64,000 bases of DNA from Bacteroidaceae bacterium (GTDB lineage: Bacteria > Bacteroidota > Bacteroidia > Bacteroidales > Bacteroidaceae), in NCBI GenBank assembly GCA_017546505.1, contig JAFYWV010000030.1, forward strand, positions 1-64,000. The letters run 5' to 3'. Position 1 is the stretch's first letter, and every line of letters starts with the position of its first letter. Below the pieces are notes generated by a model. That model saw nothing but the letters and a program-made list of their open reading frames with translations. It searched no databases and was not told the DNA's origin. A program made the position numbers and the translations under genes. Of the stretch, positions 9,273-18,425 are shown piece after piece.

Positions 9273-10399
9273 GGCATTGGCTAAAAATACTCCTGGACAC
9301 ACTACTCTTTTGCGCTATGCCGTCATTGTCGGTTGCGCAACTCATAGCAACACCTGTACAGCAAATCGACCTGCTCTTTGCCGGCGACATAATGCAACAC
9401 GAGGCACAACTCGAAATGTCAAGGCTGAAAAGCGGAAAATACAGTTTCTCCTACTATTTCAAGCATATAAGCAGCATAGTCAAGAGCGCCGACATATCTG
9501 TCGCAAACCTTGAGACCACAATAGGAGCGAGTGGATACAGTGGTTATCCGTCGTTCTGTGCACCCGACAGTTTTCTCTACGCAGTAAAAGATGCCGGTTT
9601 CAACGTGCTGTTATATGCGAACAACCACTGCCTCGACAAAGGCAGACGCGGAGCATTATACACCCTTGACCTGCTCGACTCGCTGCAAATAACACATTGC
9701 GGAGTATATCGCAACAGCAAAGAGCGCGATGACAGATACCCTCTCATAATTGAAAAGAGAGGGGTACGAGTGGCAATACTCAACTACACGTACGGCACAA
9801 ATGGCAGAGAGGTTCCTCACCCAATGGTTGTCAACATCATAGACAAAGAGATTATTGCAAAAGACATCCAGGCAGCAAAGGAGAGAAAACCCGATGCCAT
9901 AATTGCCTGTATGCATTGGGGTGACGAATACGTAAGCCTTCCACCACAACGCATAAGAGAGTTTAGTGACTGGCTCATTGAGCAAGGAGTGAACCATATC
10001 ATAGGCAATCACCCACACGTCATACAGCCCATTGAATTACGGGAATCGAAGACAACACCCGACAGAAATCTTGTGGTCTACTCCACCGGCAACCTTGTCT
10101 CCAATATGTCGTTACGCCGCACGGATGGCGGCATTATGGTTGCAATGAGCCTAAAGAAAATCCTGAACTACACACGCCCCGCCAATGTGCGCTACCTGCT
10201 TACCTGGATTGCGCCGAAGAGCAATGACGGCAAACGGGATTTCACCATATATCCGGCAACAACAACACTTATTACAGACTGGGACTATGCCGAGCAGAAA
10301 CGCCAACAGTTCATCAATGACAGCCGTTCACTCTTCAACAAGCATAACAAGGGAAATATAAAGGAGATGGAGATTGATTCTGTACTCCTCAATCAATAA
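9269..10399 (+). CDS. CapA family (PGA_cap) metallophosphoesterase-like protein
   Basis: The protein has 376 residues with a short hydrophobic N-terminus (probable signal peptide ending near SVAQ). It has the CapA/PGA_cap fold: [13 protein letters not shown] (metal-binding D), [29 protein letters not shown] and [11 protein letters not shown], then [10 protein letters not shown]. The family includes poly-gamma-glutamate capsule synthesis proteins, but most bacterial members are uncharacterised. I start at the ATG that overlaps the folD stop, because a longer in-frame start lies entirely inside folD. The 3' end overlaps the convergent DUF3256 gene by 11 bases. No other poly-gamma-glutamate genes are nearby, so a capsule role is not supported here. 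Confidence 0.88.
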   Translation: MRHWLKILLDTLLFCAMPSLSVAQLIATPVQQIDLLFAGDIMQHEAQLEMSRLKSGKYSFSYYFKHISSIVKSADISVANLETTIGASGYSGYPSFCAPDSFLYAVKDAGFNVLLYANNHCLDKGRRGALYTLDLLDSLQITHCGVYRNSKERDDRYPLIIEKRGVRVAILNYTYGTNGREVPHPMVVNIIDKEIIAKDIQAAKERKPDAIIACMHWGDEYVSLPPQRIREFSDWLIEQGVNHIIGNHPHVIQPIELRESKTTPDRNLVVYSTGNLVSNMSLRRTDGGIMVAMSLKKILNYTRPANVRYLLTWIAPKSNDGKRDFTIYPATTTLITDWDYAEQKRQQFINDSRSLFNKHNKGNIKEMEIDSVLLNQ

Positions 10400-11009
10400 C
10401 AAAACATTCACCGTTCCATTTATACACAATCTTCTTTAGCAAGGGGGTTACTTTGGATGCATCATCCTTGCTCATATACTGCGGCATTGTATACTCGGCA
10501 ATCAGTGTGTTGTCGGCAGCAGAAAGCTGAAGTGACAAAAGATATATATCACACTTGTCAATACATTCATCGGCAGCCTCGGGCGAGATAAAGAAATTCC
10601 TTATCGACGGATACTCAAACATATTGCTACCATCCAGCAAATTCCAAGCCTTGTCATAGAAATATATACGACTATCGGCAGCTTCGGCCTTGACGGTTTT
10701 TACAGCACATACTACAGTGTCACCTTGAACAGGCAATAGCTTGAGTTGCATAGTAGAGGAAGATGTTGAAGCGAGTTTCAAATAATCTGCGCCAAGCTCT
10801 TCGAGCACCGTTGTGCCATCCAGCCTGTTTGTAACCTTTGCCGCCATTCCCGCATCTGCATAATCCACCAAGTCGGCGCGAAGATTTTTTGTCAACATCG
10901 GGAATATGTCATCGGGAGCATCCAAAAAAACAGAACGCATTTCCTGTGCCGACACCGACGATGCCACACCACAGAACAGAAACATTATCAAACACAGTAA
11001 CTTTCTCAT
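10389..11009 (-). CDS. DUF3256 family secreted protein
   Basis: The 206-residue protein has a clear signal peptide (LLCLIMFLFCGVASSVSA, cleavage before QEM). The remainder matches DUF3256, a Bacteroidetes family of unknown function with the N-terminal FLDAPDDIFPMLTKNLRADLVDY block. It is the last gene of a six-gene minus-strand operon and its ATG overlaps the stop of the EamA transporter gene by 4 bases. It contains no obvious catalytic motif. It is probably periplasmic or outer-membrane associated. Confidence 0.8.
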   Translation of the reverse strand: MRKLLCLIMFLFCGVASSVSAQEMRSVFLDAPDDIFPMLTKNLRADLVDYADAGMAAKVTNRLDGTTVLEELGADYLKLASTSSSTMQLKLLPVQGDTVVCAVKTVKAEAADSRIYFYDKAWNLLDGSNMFEYPSIRNFFISPEAADECIDKCDIYLLSLQLSAADNTLIAEYTMPQYMSKDDASKVTPLLKKIVYKWNGECFVID

Positions 11010-11905
11010 TTCGATCCCAAATATAAGAAAAACAATCCAACCAATATCAATAAAACATCGACGGCCTTGCTTCTAAGGTTCTTCTCCCTTAGCAGCAAAG
11101 CACCAAAGGCAAACGACACCACAACACTGCCACGCCTAATCATTGAGACAACAGCAATGAGAGCCCCATCCTGTGCCAATGCCGTGAAATAACAGAAATC
11201 GGCCATCCCAAGGAATAGAGAAATCAACGGGATTGACCAACGCCAACAGAACTTGCGACCACGCTGCGCCGGGTTAAGCGCATTCATAACAGAGATTATT
11301 ACAGCCATAAGCACACATTGGTATATATTGAACCACGACTGCACCACTATTGGTTCAATGAAACGCATCAGATATTTGTCATACAATGCACTCACCGCAC
11401 CGAACAACGCCGCCAATGCCACAAAAACAATCCAACGGTTGTTGGTAAAGTCTATCCCCTCACGTTTGCCACTGCGGCCAAGCAAAAACACAGATATTAT
11501 GGCAATAACAACACCTATCCACTGATAGACATTCAACGTCTCGCCAAAAAGGAACAACGCACCCAAAAGCACAAGCACCGGCCGGGTGGACTGTATTGGA
11601 GAGACTATTGTTATTGGCAAATGCTTGATGCCAATGTAACCGCAAAGCCACGACGAGAGCACGATAACAGCCTTCAACATCAGCAGCAGATGAGTCCTGA
11701 CATCAACAACAGGAACATATAACTGCCCCGAGTCTATTGCCCCGTTCCTTGACAACAATATGAATGGTGCAAAGAGCAGTGACGAGAAAAGAGTGTTGAG
11801 AAAAAGCACCGCCAGAACGGAGTTATCCTTCAACGACACCTTTTTAAAAAAGTCGTAACAGCCAAGCAGAGCTGCCGACATAAAAGCAAGCAACGCCCAC
11901 ATCAC
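11006..11905 (-). CDS. EamA/DMT-superfamily transporter
   Basis: The 299-residue integral membrane protein has about ten predicted helices in two EamA-like halves. The first half carries a helix rich in small residues with SPIQSTRPVLVLLGALFLFGE. The second ends with a helix and LREKNLRSKAVDVLLILVGLFFL. Members export metabolites, but substrate cannot be read from the sequence. Start and stop overlap the neighbours (truA and the DUF3256 gene) by 4 bases each, so translation is coupled throughout the operon. A second ATG directly after the first is an equally good start. Confidence 0.88.
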   Translation of the reverse strand: MMWALLAFMSAALLGCYDFFKKVSLKDNSVLAVLFLNTLFSSLLFAPFILLSRNGAIDSGQLYVPVVDVRTHLLLMLKAVIVLSSWLCGYIGIKHLPITIVSPIQSTRPVLVLLGALFLFGETLNVYQWIGVVIAIISVFLLGRSGKREGIDFTNNRWIVFVALAALFGAVSALYDKYLMRFIEPIVVQSWFNIYQCVLMAVIISVMNALNPAQRGRKFCWRWSIPLISLFLGMADFCYFTALAQDGALIAVVSMIRRGSVVVSFAFGALLLREKNLRSKAVDVLLILVGLFFLYLGSK

Positions 11906-12654
11906 AAATAAATATCATTAGGGTATTTGACATCAACAAGGAACAATGCCTCACCCATAGCCGAATCACCGGCATCACAACGGGCCTTGTTCTCAATGAC
12001 ATTGCGAAAACCGTCAACACTCATCTTGCCACGGCCAACAAGCAACAATGTGCCCACTATCGCACGCACCATATTACGCAGAAAACGGTCGGCCTCAATC
12101 TCAAAGACCCACTCGTTTATGCCGACACTGCGCCAAGCTGCGTATGTCACCTTGCAATTGTTTGTCTTGACATCGGTATGGAGTTTGCTGAAGCTGGTGA
12201 AATCTGTATATTCATACAACAACTCGGCTGCGCGGTTCATAGCCTCGAAATCAATCCCCGGCATAAGCCTCAATGCATAGCGACGGGCAAAAGGGGATTT
12301 TGCTGTTACCACACGATAGCGGTAACGACGTGAAACAGCATCGAAACGGGCGTGGGCATCATCGCGAACACGCTTTATATCGCTCACTGCAATATCGGGA
12401 GGGAGTATCCTGTTCAACTTGTATACCAGCTGCACAACATCCACATCCACAGGCAGATTGGCGTGTGCAACCATACACTCGGCGTTAACTCCGGTGTCGG
12501 TGCGCCCTGCCCCCACTACAGGAACAGGCACACGAAGAATGGTTGCCAAAGCCTCCTCAAGTACTTGTTGCACAGTAACGGCGTTGGGTTGAACCTGCCA
12601 TCCGTGATAGGCCGCGCCATCATACGAAAAGAAGATGAAATAGCGGTGTGTCAT
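11902..12654 (-). CDS. truA: tRNA pseudouridine(38-40) synthase
   Basis: TruA isomerises uridines 38-40 in the tRNA anticodon stem-loop. The 250-residue protein contains the catalytic aspartate in GAGRTDTGVNA (Asp53), the YDGAAYHGWQ N-terminal motif and the FLRNMVRAIVGTLLLVGRG block typical of TruA. It overlaps rsmE by 4 bases upstream and the EamA gene by 4 bases downstream. Confidence 0.97.
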   Translation of the reverse strand: MTHRYFIFFSYDGAAYHGWQVQPNAVTVQQVLEEALATILRVPVPVVGAGRTDTGVNAECMVAHANLPVDVDVVQLVYKLNRILPPDIAVSDIKRVRDDAHARFDAVSRRYRYRVVTAKSPFARRYALRLMPGIDFEAMNRAAELLYEYTDFTSFSKLHTDVKTNNCKVTYAAWRSVGINEWVFEIEADRFLRNMVRAIVGTLLLVGRGKMSVDGFRNVIENKARCDAGDSAMGEALFLVDVKYPNDIYL

Positions 12655-13352
12655 ATCTCATTTTTCAATATATATGTATGACACGCTACAAGAGCCGCAG
12701 TTTCGGTGCGCAAACGCGATGAGCCAAGGCTGACAGGCTTGTAACCGGCCTTTACTGCCATTTCCACCTCATCGGGGCTGAAATCTCCCTCGGGTCCAAT
12801 CAGCACGGTGGCCTCCTCACCCGGGATTAACACATCCTTGAGCAACACCCTCTCGCTATCATAACAATGTGCTATATATTTTGCACCCGGACGCTCCTGA
12901 GCTATGAACTTTTTGAAATCGACCATATCGTTCACTGCCGGCTTGCTGTATTTCAAAGACTGCTTCATTGCCGACACAACAATGCGTTCCACACGCTCCG
13001 GCTTTATGACCTTACGCTCCGAAAAACGGCAATTGAGGAATGTTACAGCATCAAGGCCAATCTCTGTGGCCTTCTCGGCAAACCACTCAATGCGGTCCAT
13101 ATTCTTAGTCGGCGCAATTGCTATATGCACATTTCCGCGCCAGTTCTTGGGTTTCTCAATTGGCGCACAAGGCTCAACATAGCAGTGCTTGCCGGCAATA
13201 GATGCGATGGATGTCCTATAAAGATTTCCATCGCCATCTGTTATCTCAATCCCTGCGTCCACTGTAAGACGCAATACTCGCAAAGCGTGCGCAGCCTCTT
13301 CGTCCGAGAGTTCCCACGTCTTTGCAATATCTGGTACATAAAAAAGTGCCAT
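12651..13352 (-). CDS. rsmE: 16S rRNA (uracil-1498-N3)-methyltransferase
   Basis: RsmE methylates N3 of U1498 in 16S rRNA using S-adenosylmethionine. The 233-residue protein has an N-terminal PUA-like domain and a C-terminal SPOUT domain. The knot motifs are LIGPEGDFSPDEV and SLGSSRLRTETAAL, and the region KATEIGLDAVTFLNCRFSE is family-specific. It follows the BFN-type nuclease gene by five bases and overlaps truA. Confidence 0.96.
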   Translation of the reverse strand: MALFYVPDIAKTWELSDEEAAHALRVLRLTVDAGIEITDGDGNLYRTSIASIAGKHCYVEPCAPIEKPKNWRGNVHIAIAPTKNMDRIEWFAEKATEIGLDAVTFLNCRFSERKVIKPERVERIVVSAMKQSLKYSKPAVNDMVDFKKFIAQERPGAKYIAHCYDSERVLLKDVLIPGEEATVLIGPEGDFSPDEVEMAVKAGYKPVSLGSSRLRTETAALVACHTYILKNEI

Positions 13353-13357
13353 AGTAG

Positions 13358-13939
13358 TTAATTGTCGTTTCCTTTATTTTCACAACACCCGTTGCCTTGC
13401 CCGGCGTGTCGGGAATTAATCTCCTCTTTCAGTTTATGCGCCAACTCATAATTTTCGACCTTGACTGCATTCTCAATAGCTACGCGAAGTGTCGCTTCGT
13501 CGGCCGCCGTGATGGGAATGGAGAAAGCCCCGTTCTGCTCGTCACGAATACACATCTGCGAAAGCAACACCTCCTTTATATATATAGGCGCTCCCGCACG
13601 CAAGGCTATGGCTATAGCATCACTTGTGCGCGAATCGATACAATGCTCTACCTCACCCTGTCTGTAACAGAGTAAAGAACAGAAAGTGCCATCGACAACC
13701 TTATTGATGAGGACATACTGCAGTTCTATTCCGAACGCCGATACCACACCTCCAAAAAGGTCGTGCGTCAATGGACGGTCTGCCTTGATACCTCGCATAG
13801 CAAAAGCTATTGCCTGCGCCTCAAGAAAGCCCAAAGAGACAATTATCTTGCGCAAACCATCCCTCTCACTGAGCAGAAGCACGTGAGCGCGATGGTCAGA
13901 GGCCTTTGACATTATATCGGTAACAACAAGCTCAACCAT
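13358..13939 (-). CDS. Bifunctional nuclease (BFN/DUF151) family protein with UVR motif
   Basis: The 193-residue protein carries a BFN (DUF151) domain over roughly residues 1-145, with the VVSAFGIELQYVLINKVVDGTF and IDSRTSDAIAIALRAGAPIY blocks. A UVR-like helical hairpin (ENAVKVENYELAHKLKEEI) follows near residues 158-178, then a polar tail containing CC. BFN domains have DNase/RNase activity in plants, while bacterial roles are poorly defined. The UVR motif is a protein-interaction helix in UvrB/UvrC. The gene is six bases downstream of the transporter gene and five upstream of rsmE. Confidence 0.88.
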   Translation of the reverse strand: MVELVVTDIMSKASDHRAHVLLLSERDGLRKIIVSLGFLEAQAIAFAMRGIKADRPLTHDLFGGVVSAFGIELQYVLINKVVDGTFCSLLCYRQGEVEHCIDSRTSDAIAIALRAGAPIYIKEVLLSQMCIRDEQNGAFSIPITAADEATLRVAIENAVKVENYELAHKLKEEINSRHAGQGNGCCENKGNDN

Positions 13940-13945
13940 AGACTT

Positions 13946-15208
13946 TTATGCTTTCTTGTTTTTTTTCTCTTTGAATACCAATGCAAAAAGTATGGCAATA
14001 GCCAGAGCATAACCGGCAAAGATATACCAAGCAGTTGCCCATCCTGCAAAGTTTGTCTGGTTGACTGTAAAATAGTTCACCACCTCCTGTGCAGCAATAA
14101 CACCGATAGAAGCACCCAGACCATTTGTCATCAGCATAAACAGGCCCTGTGCACTTGAACGCAGATTCTCGGACACCTCGCTGTCAACAAACAACGAACC
14201 CGAGATATTGAAGAAGTCAAAAGCAACACCATACACAACCATAGAGAGTACAAAGAAGAGCACTCCCGGCATACCGGGGTCACCAACAGCAAAGAAGCCA
14301 AAGCGGAGAACCCAGCCCAACATTGCAATGAGCATTACAGTCTTTATGCCGAATCTCTTGAGGAAGAACGGTATCAAGAGAATGCAGAGCGTTTCAGATA
14401 GCTGAGAGAGCGAGATGAGCATATTGGTATGTTCAACAGCAAATGTGCCGGCATACTCCTCAATACCACCAAAGCCATTTATAAATGTGTTTGCATAGCC
14501 ATTGGATACCTGCAAAGCCGCACCAAGCAACATTGAAAAGATGAAGAACATTGCCATTCTCTTTTGTTTGAAGAGTTTGAAAGCATCAAGTCCAAAGGCA
14601 GATGCAAGAGTTTTTTGCCCTGCACTTTTATCAACGGGACAGTTTGGAATTGTCAAAGAGTATATAGCAAGCAAAACACCCCAGGCAGCCGAAGTAAAGA
14701 ACTGGTTATAGTCATTCTGGAAACCTGTAAAATCAACAAGCAACATAGAGACAATGAAACCTACTGTTCCAAACACGCGAATTGGCGGAAAAGCCTTAAC
14801 TGTATCAAGCCCGGCCTTGTTCAATACGGTATAGGAGACTGAATTTGAAAGCGCAAGAGTAGGCATATAGAATGCCACACTGATGGTATAGGTCCAGAAA
14901 AGATCATTGAAAGCCACATCGCCACCTTTTGTCATACCTATGTAACCGGTAATACCCATAAACACCGCTGCAACAGCGTGACAGAAAGAGAGCATACGCT
15001 GAGCCGGCACCCAACGGTCTGCAATAATACCAATCAGAGCCGGCATAAAGATTGAGACTAATCCCTGCACCGAGTAGAACCAACCAATATCACTTCCCAT
15101 ACCGGCGCTACCAAGATAACGCCCCATTGAAGTCAAATAGGCACCCCACACTGCAAATTGCAAGAAACTCAAAACAACGAGCCTGGTTTTAACATTCGAA
15201 TTCTGCAT
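13946..15208 (-). CDS. MFS nucleoside:H+ symporter (NupG-like)
   Basis: The 420-residue membrane protein has about 12 hydrophobic segments and the NHS-family N-terminus LSFLQFAVWGAYLTSMGRYLG. It also has GIIADRWVPAQRMLSFCHAV between helices 2 and 3, the loop typical of NupG/XapB nucleoside symporters. It ends with a lysine-rich cytoplasmic tail. Likely role: proton-driven uptake of nucleosides across the inner membrane, consistent with the hpt and cdd salvage genes nearby. It heads the operon through DUF3256 and is preceded by two identical promoter-like repeats. Which nucleosides it carries cannot be told. Confidence 0.88.
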   Translation of the reverse strand: MQNSNVKTRLVVLSFLQFAVWGAYLTSMGRYLGSAGMGSDIGWFYSVQGLVSIFMPALIGIIADRWVPAQRMLSFCHAVAAVFMGITGYIGMTKGGDVAFNDLFWTYTISVAFYMPTLALSNSVSYTVLNKAGLDTVKAFPPIRVFGTVGFIVSMLLVDFTGFQNDYNQFFTSAAWGVLLAIYSLTIPNCPVDKSAGQKTLASAFGLDAFKLFKQKRMAMFFIFSMLLGAALQVSNGYANTFINGFGGIEEYAGTFAVEHTNMLISLSQLSETLCILLIPFFLKRFGIKTVMLIAMLGWVLRFGFFAVGDPGMPGVLFFVLSMVVYGVAFDFFNISGSLFVDSEVSENLRSSAQGLFMLMTNGLGASIGVIAAQEVVNYFTVNQTNFAGWATAWYIFAGYALAIAILFALVFKEKKNKKA

Positions 15209-15247
15209 ATTGAAAATATTTATGTTTAATTATTTTATAATTTAAAC

Positions 15248-15348
15248 GGTGTCACAAATATACTTTTTTATTCCTAAAACAACGTTACTACACACAACCT
15301 CCAAGTGTTAAAGGTGTCACAAATATACTTTTTTATTCCTAAAACAAC
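15248..15348 (-). repeat. Two identical 36-bp direct repeats, each holding a -7 promoter element
   Basis: Copies at 15248-15283 and 15313-15348 are identical and 65 bases apart. Read on the minus strand each contains TATATTTG, matching the Bacteroidetes -7 consensus, with TTG 17 bases upstream as a possible -33 (spacing shorter than the 19 seen elsewhere in this window). Both face the nucleoside transporter operon. The arrangement looks like a duplicated promoter. The rest of the 167-base gap has no other recognisable feature. Confidence 0.8.
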
Positions 15349-15375
15349 ACTATCAAATCTCTTATGTTCACTCAA

Positions 15376-15666
15376 CTATCTGAAAACGATATCTGTTATG
15401 ACCTGAGCCTTTACATAATCGTTAAGTTTTGCCACAAGAGAACGTCTGTTCATCAACAGTTCCTGGCGAAGGACTGACGAAGTGACTGTCACAAACAGCA
15501 CCTGATTGTATATTTTCAAGTCTTTAGTGTAGGCGCATACCGACGGACCAAGAACCTTTGGCCAGGCATTTACCAGACGATATTCATTAAGAGGTGTTTC
15601 AAGCCCTTCCTCACGGCACATAACGCGCACCAACTCTGCTATTGATTTTGTTTCTCCCCTTTTCAT
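15376..15666 (-). CDS. DUF721 (DciA-like) protein
   Basis: The 96-residue protein matches DUF721, whose best-studied members (DciA) are replicative helicase loaders. It has SIAELVRVMCREEGLETPL at the N-terminus, an NAWPKVLGPSVCAYT core and a C-terminal LRQELLMNRRSLVAKLN helix. I start at MKRGETKSIAEL; an upstream in-frame ATG at 15738 would add 24 residues overlapping the end of recF. Immediately following recF is the common Bacteroidetes context and fits a replication role. Confidence 0.85.
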   Translation of the reverse strand: MKRGETKSIAELVRVMCREEGLETPLNEYRLVNAWPKVLGPSVCAYTKDLKIYNQVLFVTVTSSVLRQELLMNRRSLVAKLNDYVKAQVITDIVFR

Positions 15667-15724
15667 CGCTTTCTGTTTGGTTTTATAACTTTCACTGCCG
15701 GTTGTCAATAATGAATTACCGTTT

Positions 15725-16843
15725 TCATTTTTCAACACCTCTTTCCCTTAACAGACTGACACAACCTTTTTCCACATTGAAAAGTTTGTACTCACCGGTA
15801 ATCTGCTCCAAGATATTGTCTATGTGCTCACGGTTCACATCTGTGATGAAAATCTGTCCAAAGCCGTCACCTGCGACAAGCGAGATTATACGCTCTACCC
15901 TGCGGCTGTCCAGTTTGTCAAAAATATCATCGAGCAACAGCAACGGCATCTCGCCACCTTTAGAGCGAAGAAAATCGTACTGAGCAAGTTTCAAAGCTAC
16001 CAGAAAAGTCTTATTCTGTCCTTGAGAGCCTTCGCGCCTGAGCGGATACCCCCCCAACTGCATAACGAGCTCATCACGATGTACACCCTTTGACGTGTGA
16101 CCAAGACGGCGGTCATCACTCCTTGAAGCGCGAAGAACATCGAGCAAATCACCATCGTTTGTGTGTGAACGGTAACTCAAAGCCACAGGCTCGTCACCGC
16201 CTGTTATCGAGTTGTGGAATTTTGTAAAAATCGGCACAAGTTCATCAATAAAACTTTTGCGACGATTGTTTATAAACAAAGCCTCCTCAACAAGCATCTC
16301 TTCAATGAGCGACATCATATCGGCATCCGGTTCGCGCTCGCCACGCAACAGAGCATTGCGTTGCTGCAAGGCACGATTGTAACGTATGAGCGATAGAAGG
16401 TACTCCTTGTCGTACTGGGAAATTACGACGTCCATAAAACGACGACGCTCCTCACTGCCGCCGGCAATGAGTTCATTATCTGCCGGAGAGACCATCACCA
16501 ATGGAACAGAGCCAATATGATCGGAGAGACGTTCGTAGAGTTTCCCGTCCCTACGGAACTGTTTCTTTTCACCACGCTTCAAACCGCAAGAGACCTCCCT
16601 TTCAACACCACTATCACTGCAGTAATAGCCCTGAAGCATAAAGAACGGTGCATCGTGCATTATGTTCGACGAGTCGGAGGCATTGATGGCACTCTTGCAG
16701 AAAGAGAGGTAATAGACTGCATCGAGCAAGTTTGTCTTGCCCATTCCATTACTGCCGATAAGACAATTTATCTTGGGAGAGAATGCAATTTCCACCTCCT
16801 GCAAGTTTCTATAATTGAGTAACGATATGCCGTTAAGTATCAT
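15725..16843 (-). CDS. recF: DNA replication and repair protein RecF
   Basis: RecF is an SMC-like ATPase that works with RecO and RecR to load RecA at gapped DNA. The 372-residue protein has the Walker A IGSNGMGKTNLLDAVYYLSF at about residue 32, the ABC signature SQGQNKTFLVALKLAQ near residue 275, and Walker B LLLLDDIFDKLD near residue 305. Length is standard. Translation overlaps or nearly abuts the DciA-like gene. A consensus promoter lies just upstream on the same strand. Confidence 0.97.
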   Translation of the reverse strand: MILNGISLLNYRNLQEVEIAFSPKINCLIGSNGMGKTNLLDAVYYLSFCKSAINASDSSNIMHDAPFFMLQGYYCSDSGVEREVSCGLKRGEKKQFRRDGKLYERLSDHIGSVPLVMVSPADNELIAGGSEERRRFMDVVISQYDKEYLLSLIRYNRALQQRNALLRGEREPDADMMSLIEEMLVEEALFINNRRKSFIDELVPIFTKFHNSITGGDEPVALSYRSHTNDGDLLDVLRASRSDDRRLGHTSKGVHRDELVMQLGGYPLRREGSQGQNKTFLVALKLAQYDFLRSKGGEMPLLLLDDIFDKLDSRRVERIISLVAGDGFGQIFITDVNREHIDNILEQITGEYKLFNVEKGCVSLLRERGVEK

Positions 16844-16864
16844 TGTAGCTATTCTAATCTACGT

Positions 16865-16895
16865 CAAAGATAGTGCAAACGAGCGAAACGACAAA
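16865..16895 (-). promoter_or_regulatory. Promoter of recF (TTTG-N19-TATCTTTG)
   Basis: On the minus strand TTTG (16892-16895) is followed after exactly 19 bases by TATCTTTG (16865-16872), a full match to the Bacteroidetes sigma consensus. It places transcription start about 10-15 bases before the recF ATG. Confidence 0.8.
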
Positions 16896-17083
16896 TCCCC
16901 GCGAACGAAAGTTGCAAGAAAGTGCACTTTATTATAATTGAATGGGGCTGAGTTTCTACTGCATCAAGGCCTCTTTTGTGTATTCTACAACAACAAGAGC
17001 ATATATTCACTGACCAAATTTACCGCAACACACAGACAAAGAAGCCAGATAAAACCATTTAAAAGCAAAAAAAACCGATATAA

Positions 17084-17115
17084 TTTTCAAGCTAACAATA
17101 TTTTGTTTATTTTTG
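17084..17115 (+). promoter_or_regulatory. Promoter of the TPR membrane protein gene
   Basis: TATTTTTG (17108-17115) matches the -7 consensus and TTTTC lies exactly 19 bases upstream (one mismatch to TTTG). The leader would be about 85 bases. Between this and the recF promoter (16896-17083) I see only AT-rich sequence without further signals. Confidence 0.6.
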
Positions 17116-17206
17116 CACACTGATGTTGCAGAAAAAAGTGGCAACACAAAACAGAACGATGCCAAGCCATCAATAAAAAAACGATATAAATAATAATAAG
17201 ATAACT

Positions 17207-17869
17207 ATGAGCAAGAAAAACGACACACCCATAGCACCGGATGAGGCGCTTGGAAAAGCAGAAGAGTTTGTACTCAAAAACAAGAAGGCATTTATTGCAG
17301 TAATTCTGGTAATCGTAATAGCTGCGGGTCTCAACGCACTTGGTGTATTCTCACCAAAGAGCAATGAGAACAGTGATGCAAACCAGGCTATCGCAAACAT
17401 TGAATGCAAAGTTTTCGAAGGCGATTTTGACGCAGCACTTAATGGTGACGAATTCAATATCGGTTTGTTGGAAATCATCGAGAAATACGATGGCACAACC
17501 GCTGCAAACAAGGCAAACCTCTATGCCGGTATCGTATATGCACAGCAGAAGCAGTATGAGGAGGCTATCAAGTACCTTAACGAGTACAAAGGCAATGACA
17601 ACATCATTGCAGCAAAGGCAAAGCACACACTCGGTAACTGCTATTCACAGATAGGTGATACAGAGAAGGCCATCAAGCTTGTTCTTGAGGCTGCAGAAAG
17701 TGCAAGCAACATTGCCGTGACACCAGCTTGTTGGAGAGATGCTGCCGCAATGTATGAGGCACAGGGCAACACAGCCGAGGCGATGAAGCTTTACAACAGA
17801 ATCAAGAACGAGTATCCGAACTCACCTGTTGCAAACGAAGCGAATATCAAAATCAACGCTGCGAAGTAA
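17207..17869 (+). CDS. Membrane-anchored TPR protein
   Basis: The 220-residue protein has a cytoplasmic N-terminus, one transmembrane helix near residues 29-47 (AFIAVILVIVIAAGLNALG) and an extracytoplasmic set of tetratricopeptide repeats. The TPR-like units run from about residue 100 (KANLYAGIVYAQQKQYEEAIKYLNEYKG, HTLGNCYSQIGDTEKAIKLV, AAMYEAQGNTAEAMKLYNRI). The layout resembles YfgM/TolA-type scaffold proteins. It is followed by a terminator and then ribH. Its partners are unknown. Confidence 0.85.
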   Translation: MSKKNDTPIAPDEALGKAEEFVLKNKKAFIAVILVIVIAAGLNALGVFSPKSNENSDANQAIANIECKVFEGDFDAALNGDEFNIGLLEIIEKYDGTTAANKANLYAGIVYAQQKQYEEAIKYLNEYKGNDNIIAAKAKHTLGNCYSQIGDTEKAIKLVLEAAESASNIAVTPACWRDAAAMYEAQGNTAEAMKLYNRIKNEYPNSPVANEANIKINAAK

Positions 17870-17888
17870 TAAAATCCAAAACATAACC

Positions 17889-17923
17889 AAAAGGCTGTCG
17901 CAATTTATGAGACAGCCTTTTTT
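17889..17923 (+). terminator. Intrinsic terminator after the TPR gene
   Basis: An 11-bp stem (AAAAGGCTGTC and its complement) with an 11-base loop ends in a run of T residues. It stands 19 bases past the stop and just before ribH, so ribH must depend on read-through or a promoter hidden in this short gap. Confidence 0.85.
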
Positions 17924-17936
17924 AATATACTAGACT

Positions 17937-18419
17937 ATGGCAACAGAATTAAAAAACCTATCATCATACGACCCGACAAAGGTTGCAAGCGGCAAAGGAC
18001 GCAAAATAGGTATTGTATATGCCGAATGGAACGATGAGATTACATACGCACTGCGTGACGGTGCAGTAAAGACACTCATTGAAAATGGCGTCGAAGAGTG
18101 TGACATAACATTGGCGAGCGTCCCAGGCAGTTTTGAACTCATATTTGGCACATCGCAGATGGTAAAGAGCAACAGCTACGATGCTGTCATTGCAATAGGT
18201 TGTGTTATCAGAGGCGATACCCCCCATTTCGATTATATCTGCGAGGGCGTGACAGCCGGGCTTGCAAAATTGAATGTAGAATATGATACTCCGGTCATAT
18301 TCGGCCTTATAACAACAAACAACCTGTTGCAAGCACAGGAACGCAGTGGCGGCCGCCTGGGCAACAAAGGCGATGAATGCGCAATAACTGCGCTACAGAT
18401 GATAGCGCAGTTCAAATAA
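17937..18419 (+). CDS. ribH: 6,7-dimethyl-8-ribityllumazine synthase
   Basis: RibH joins 5-amino-6-ribitylamino-uracil with 3,4-dihydroxy-2-butanone 4-phosphate, the penultimate step of riboflavin synthesis. The 160-residue protein has the [11 protein letters not shown]-terminal substrate loop, the VPGSFEL motif, [21 protein letters not shown] with the catalytic His, and [20 protein letters not shown]. All are conserved. Its last codons share a 14-base stretch with tandem repeats that follow the stop codon. Confidence 0.97.
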   Translation: MATELKNLSSYDPTKVASGKGRKIGIVYAEWNDEITYALRDGAVKTLIENGVEECDITLASVPGSFELIFGTSQMVKSNSYDAVIAIGCVIRGDTPHFDYICEGVTAGLAKLNVEYDTPVIFGLITTNNLLQAQERSGGRLGNKGDECAITALQMIAQFK

Positions 18420-18425
18420 AGACGC

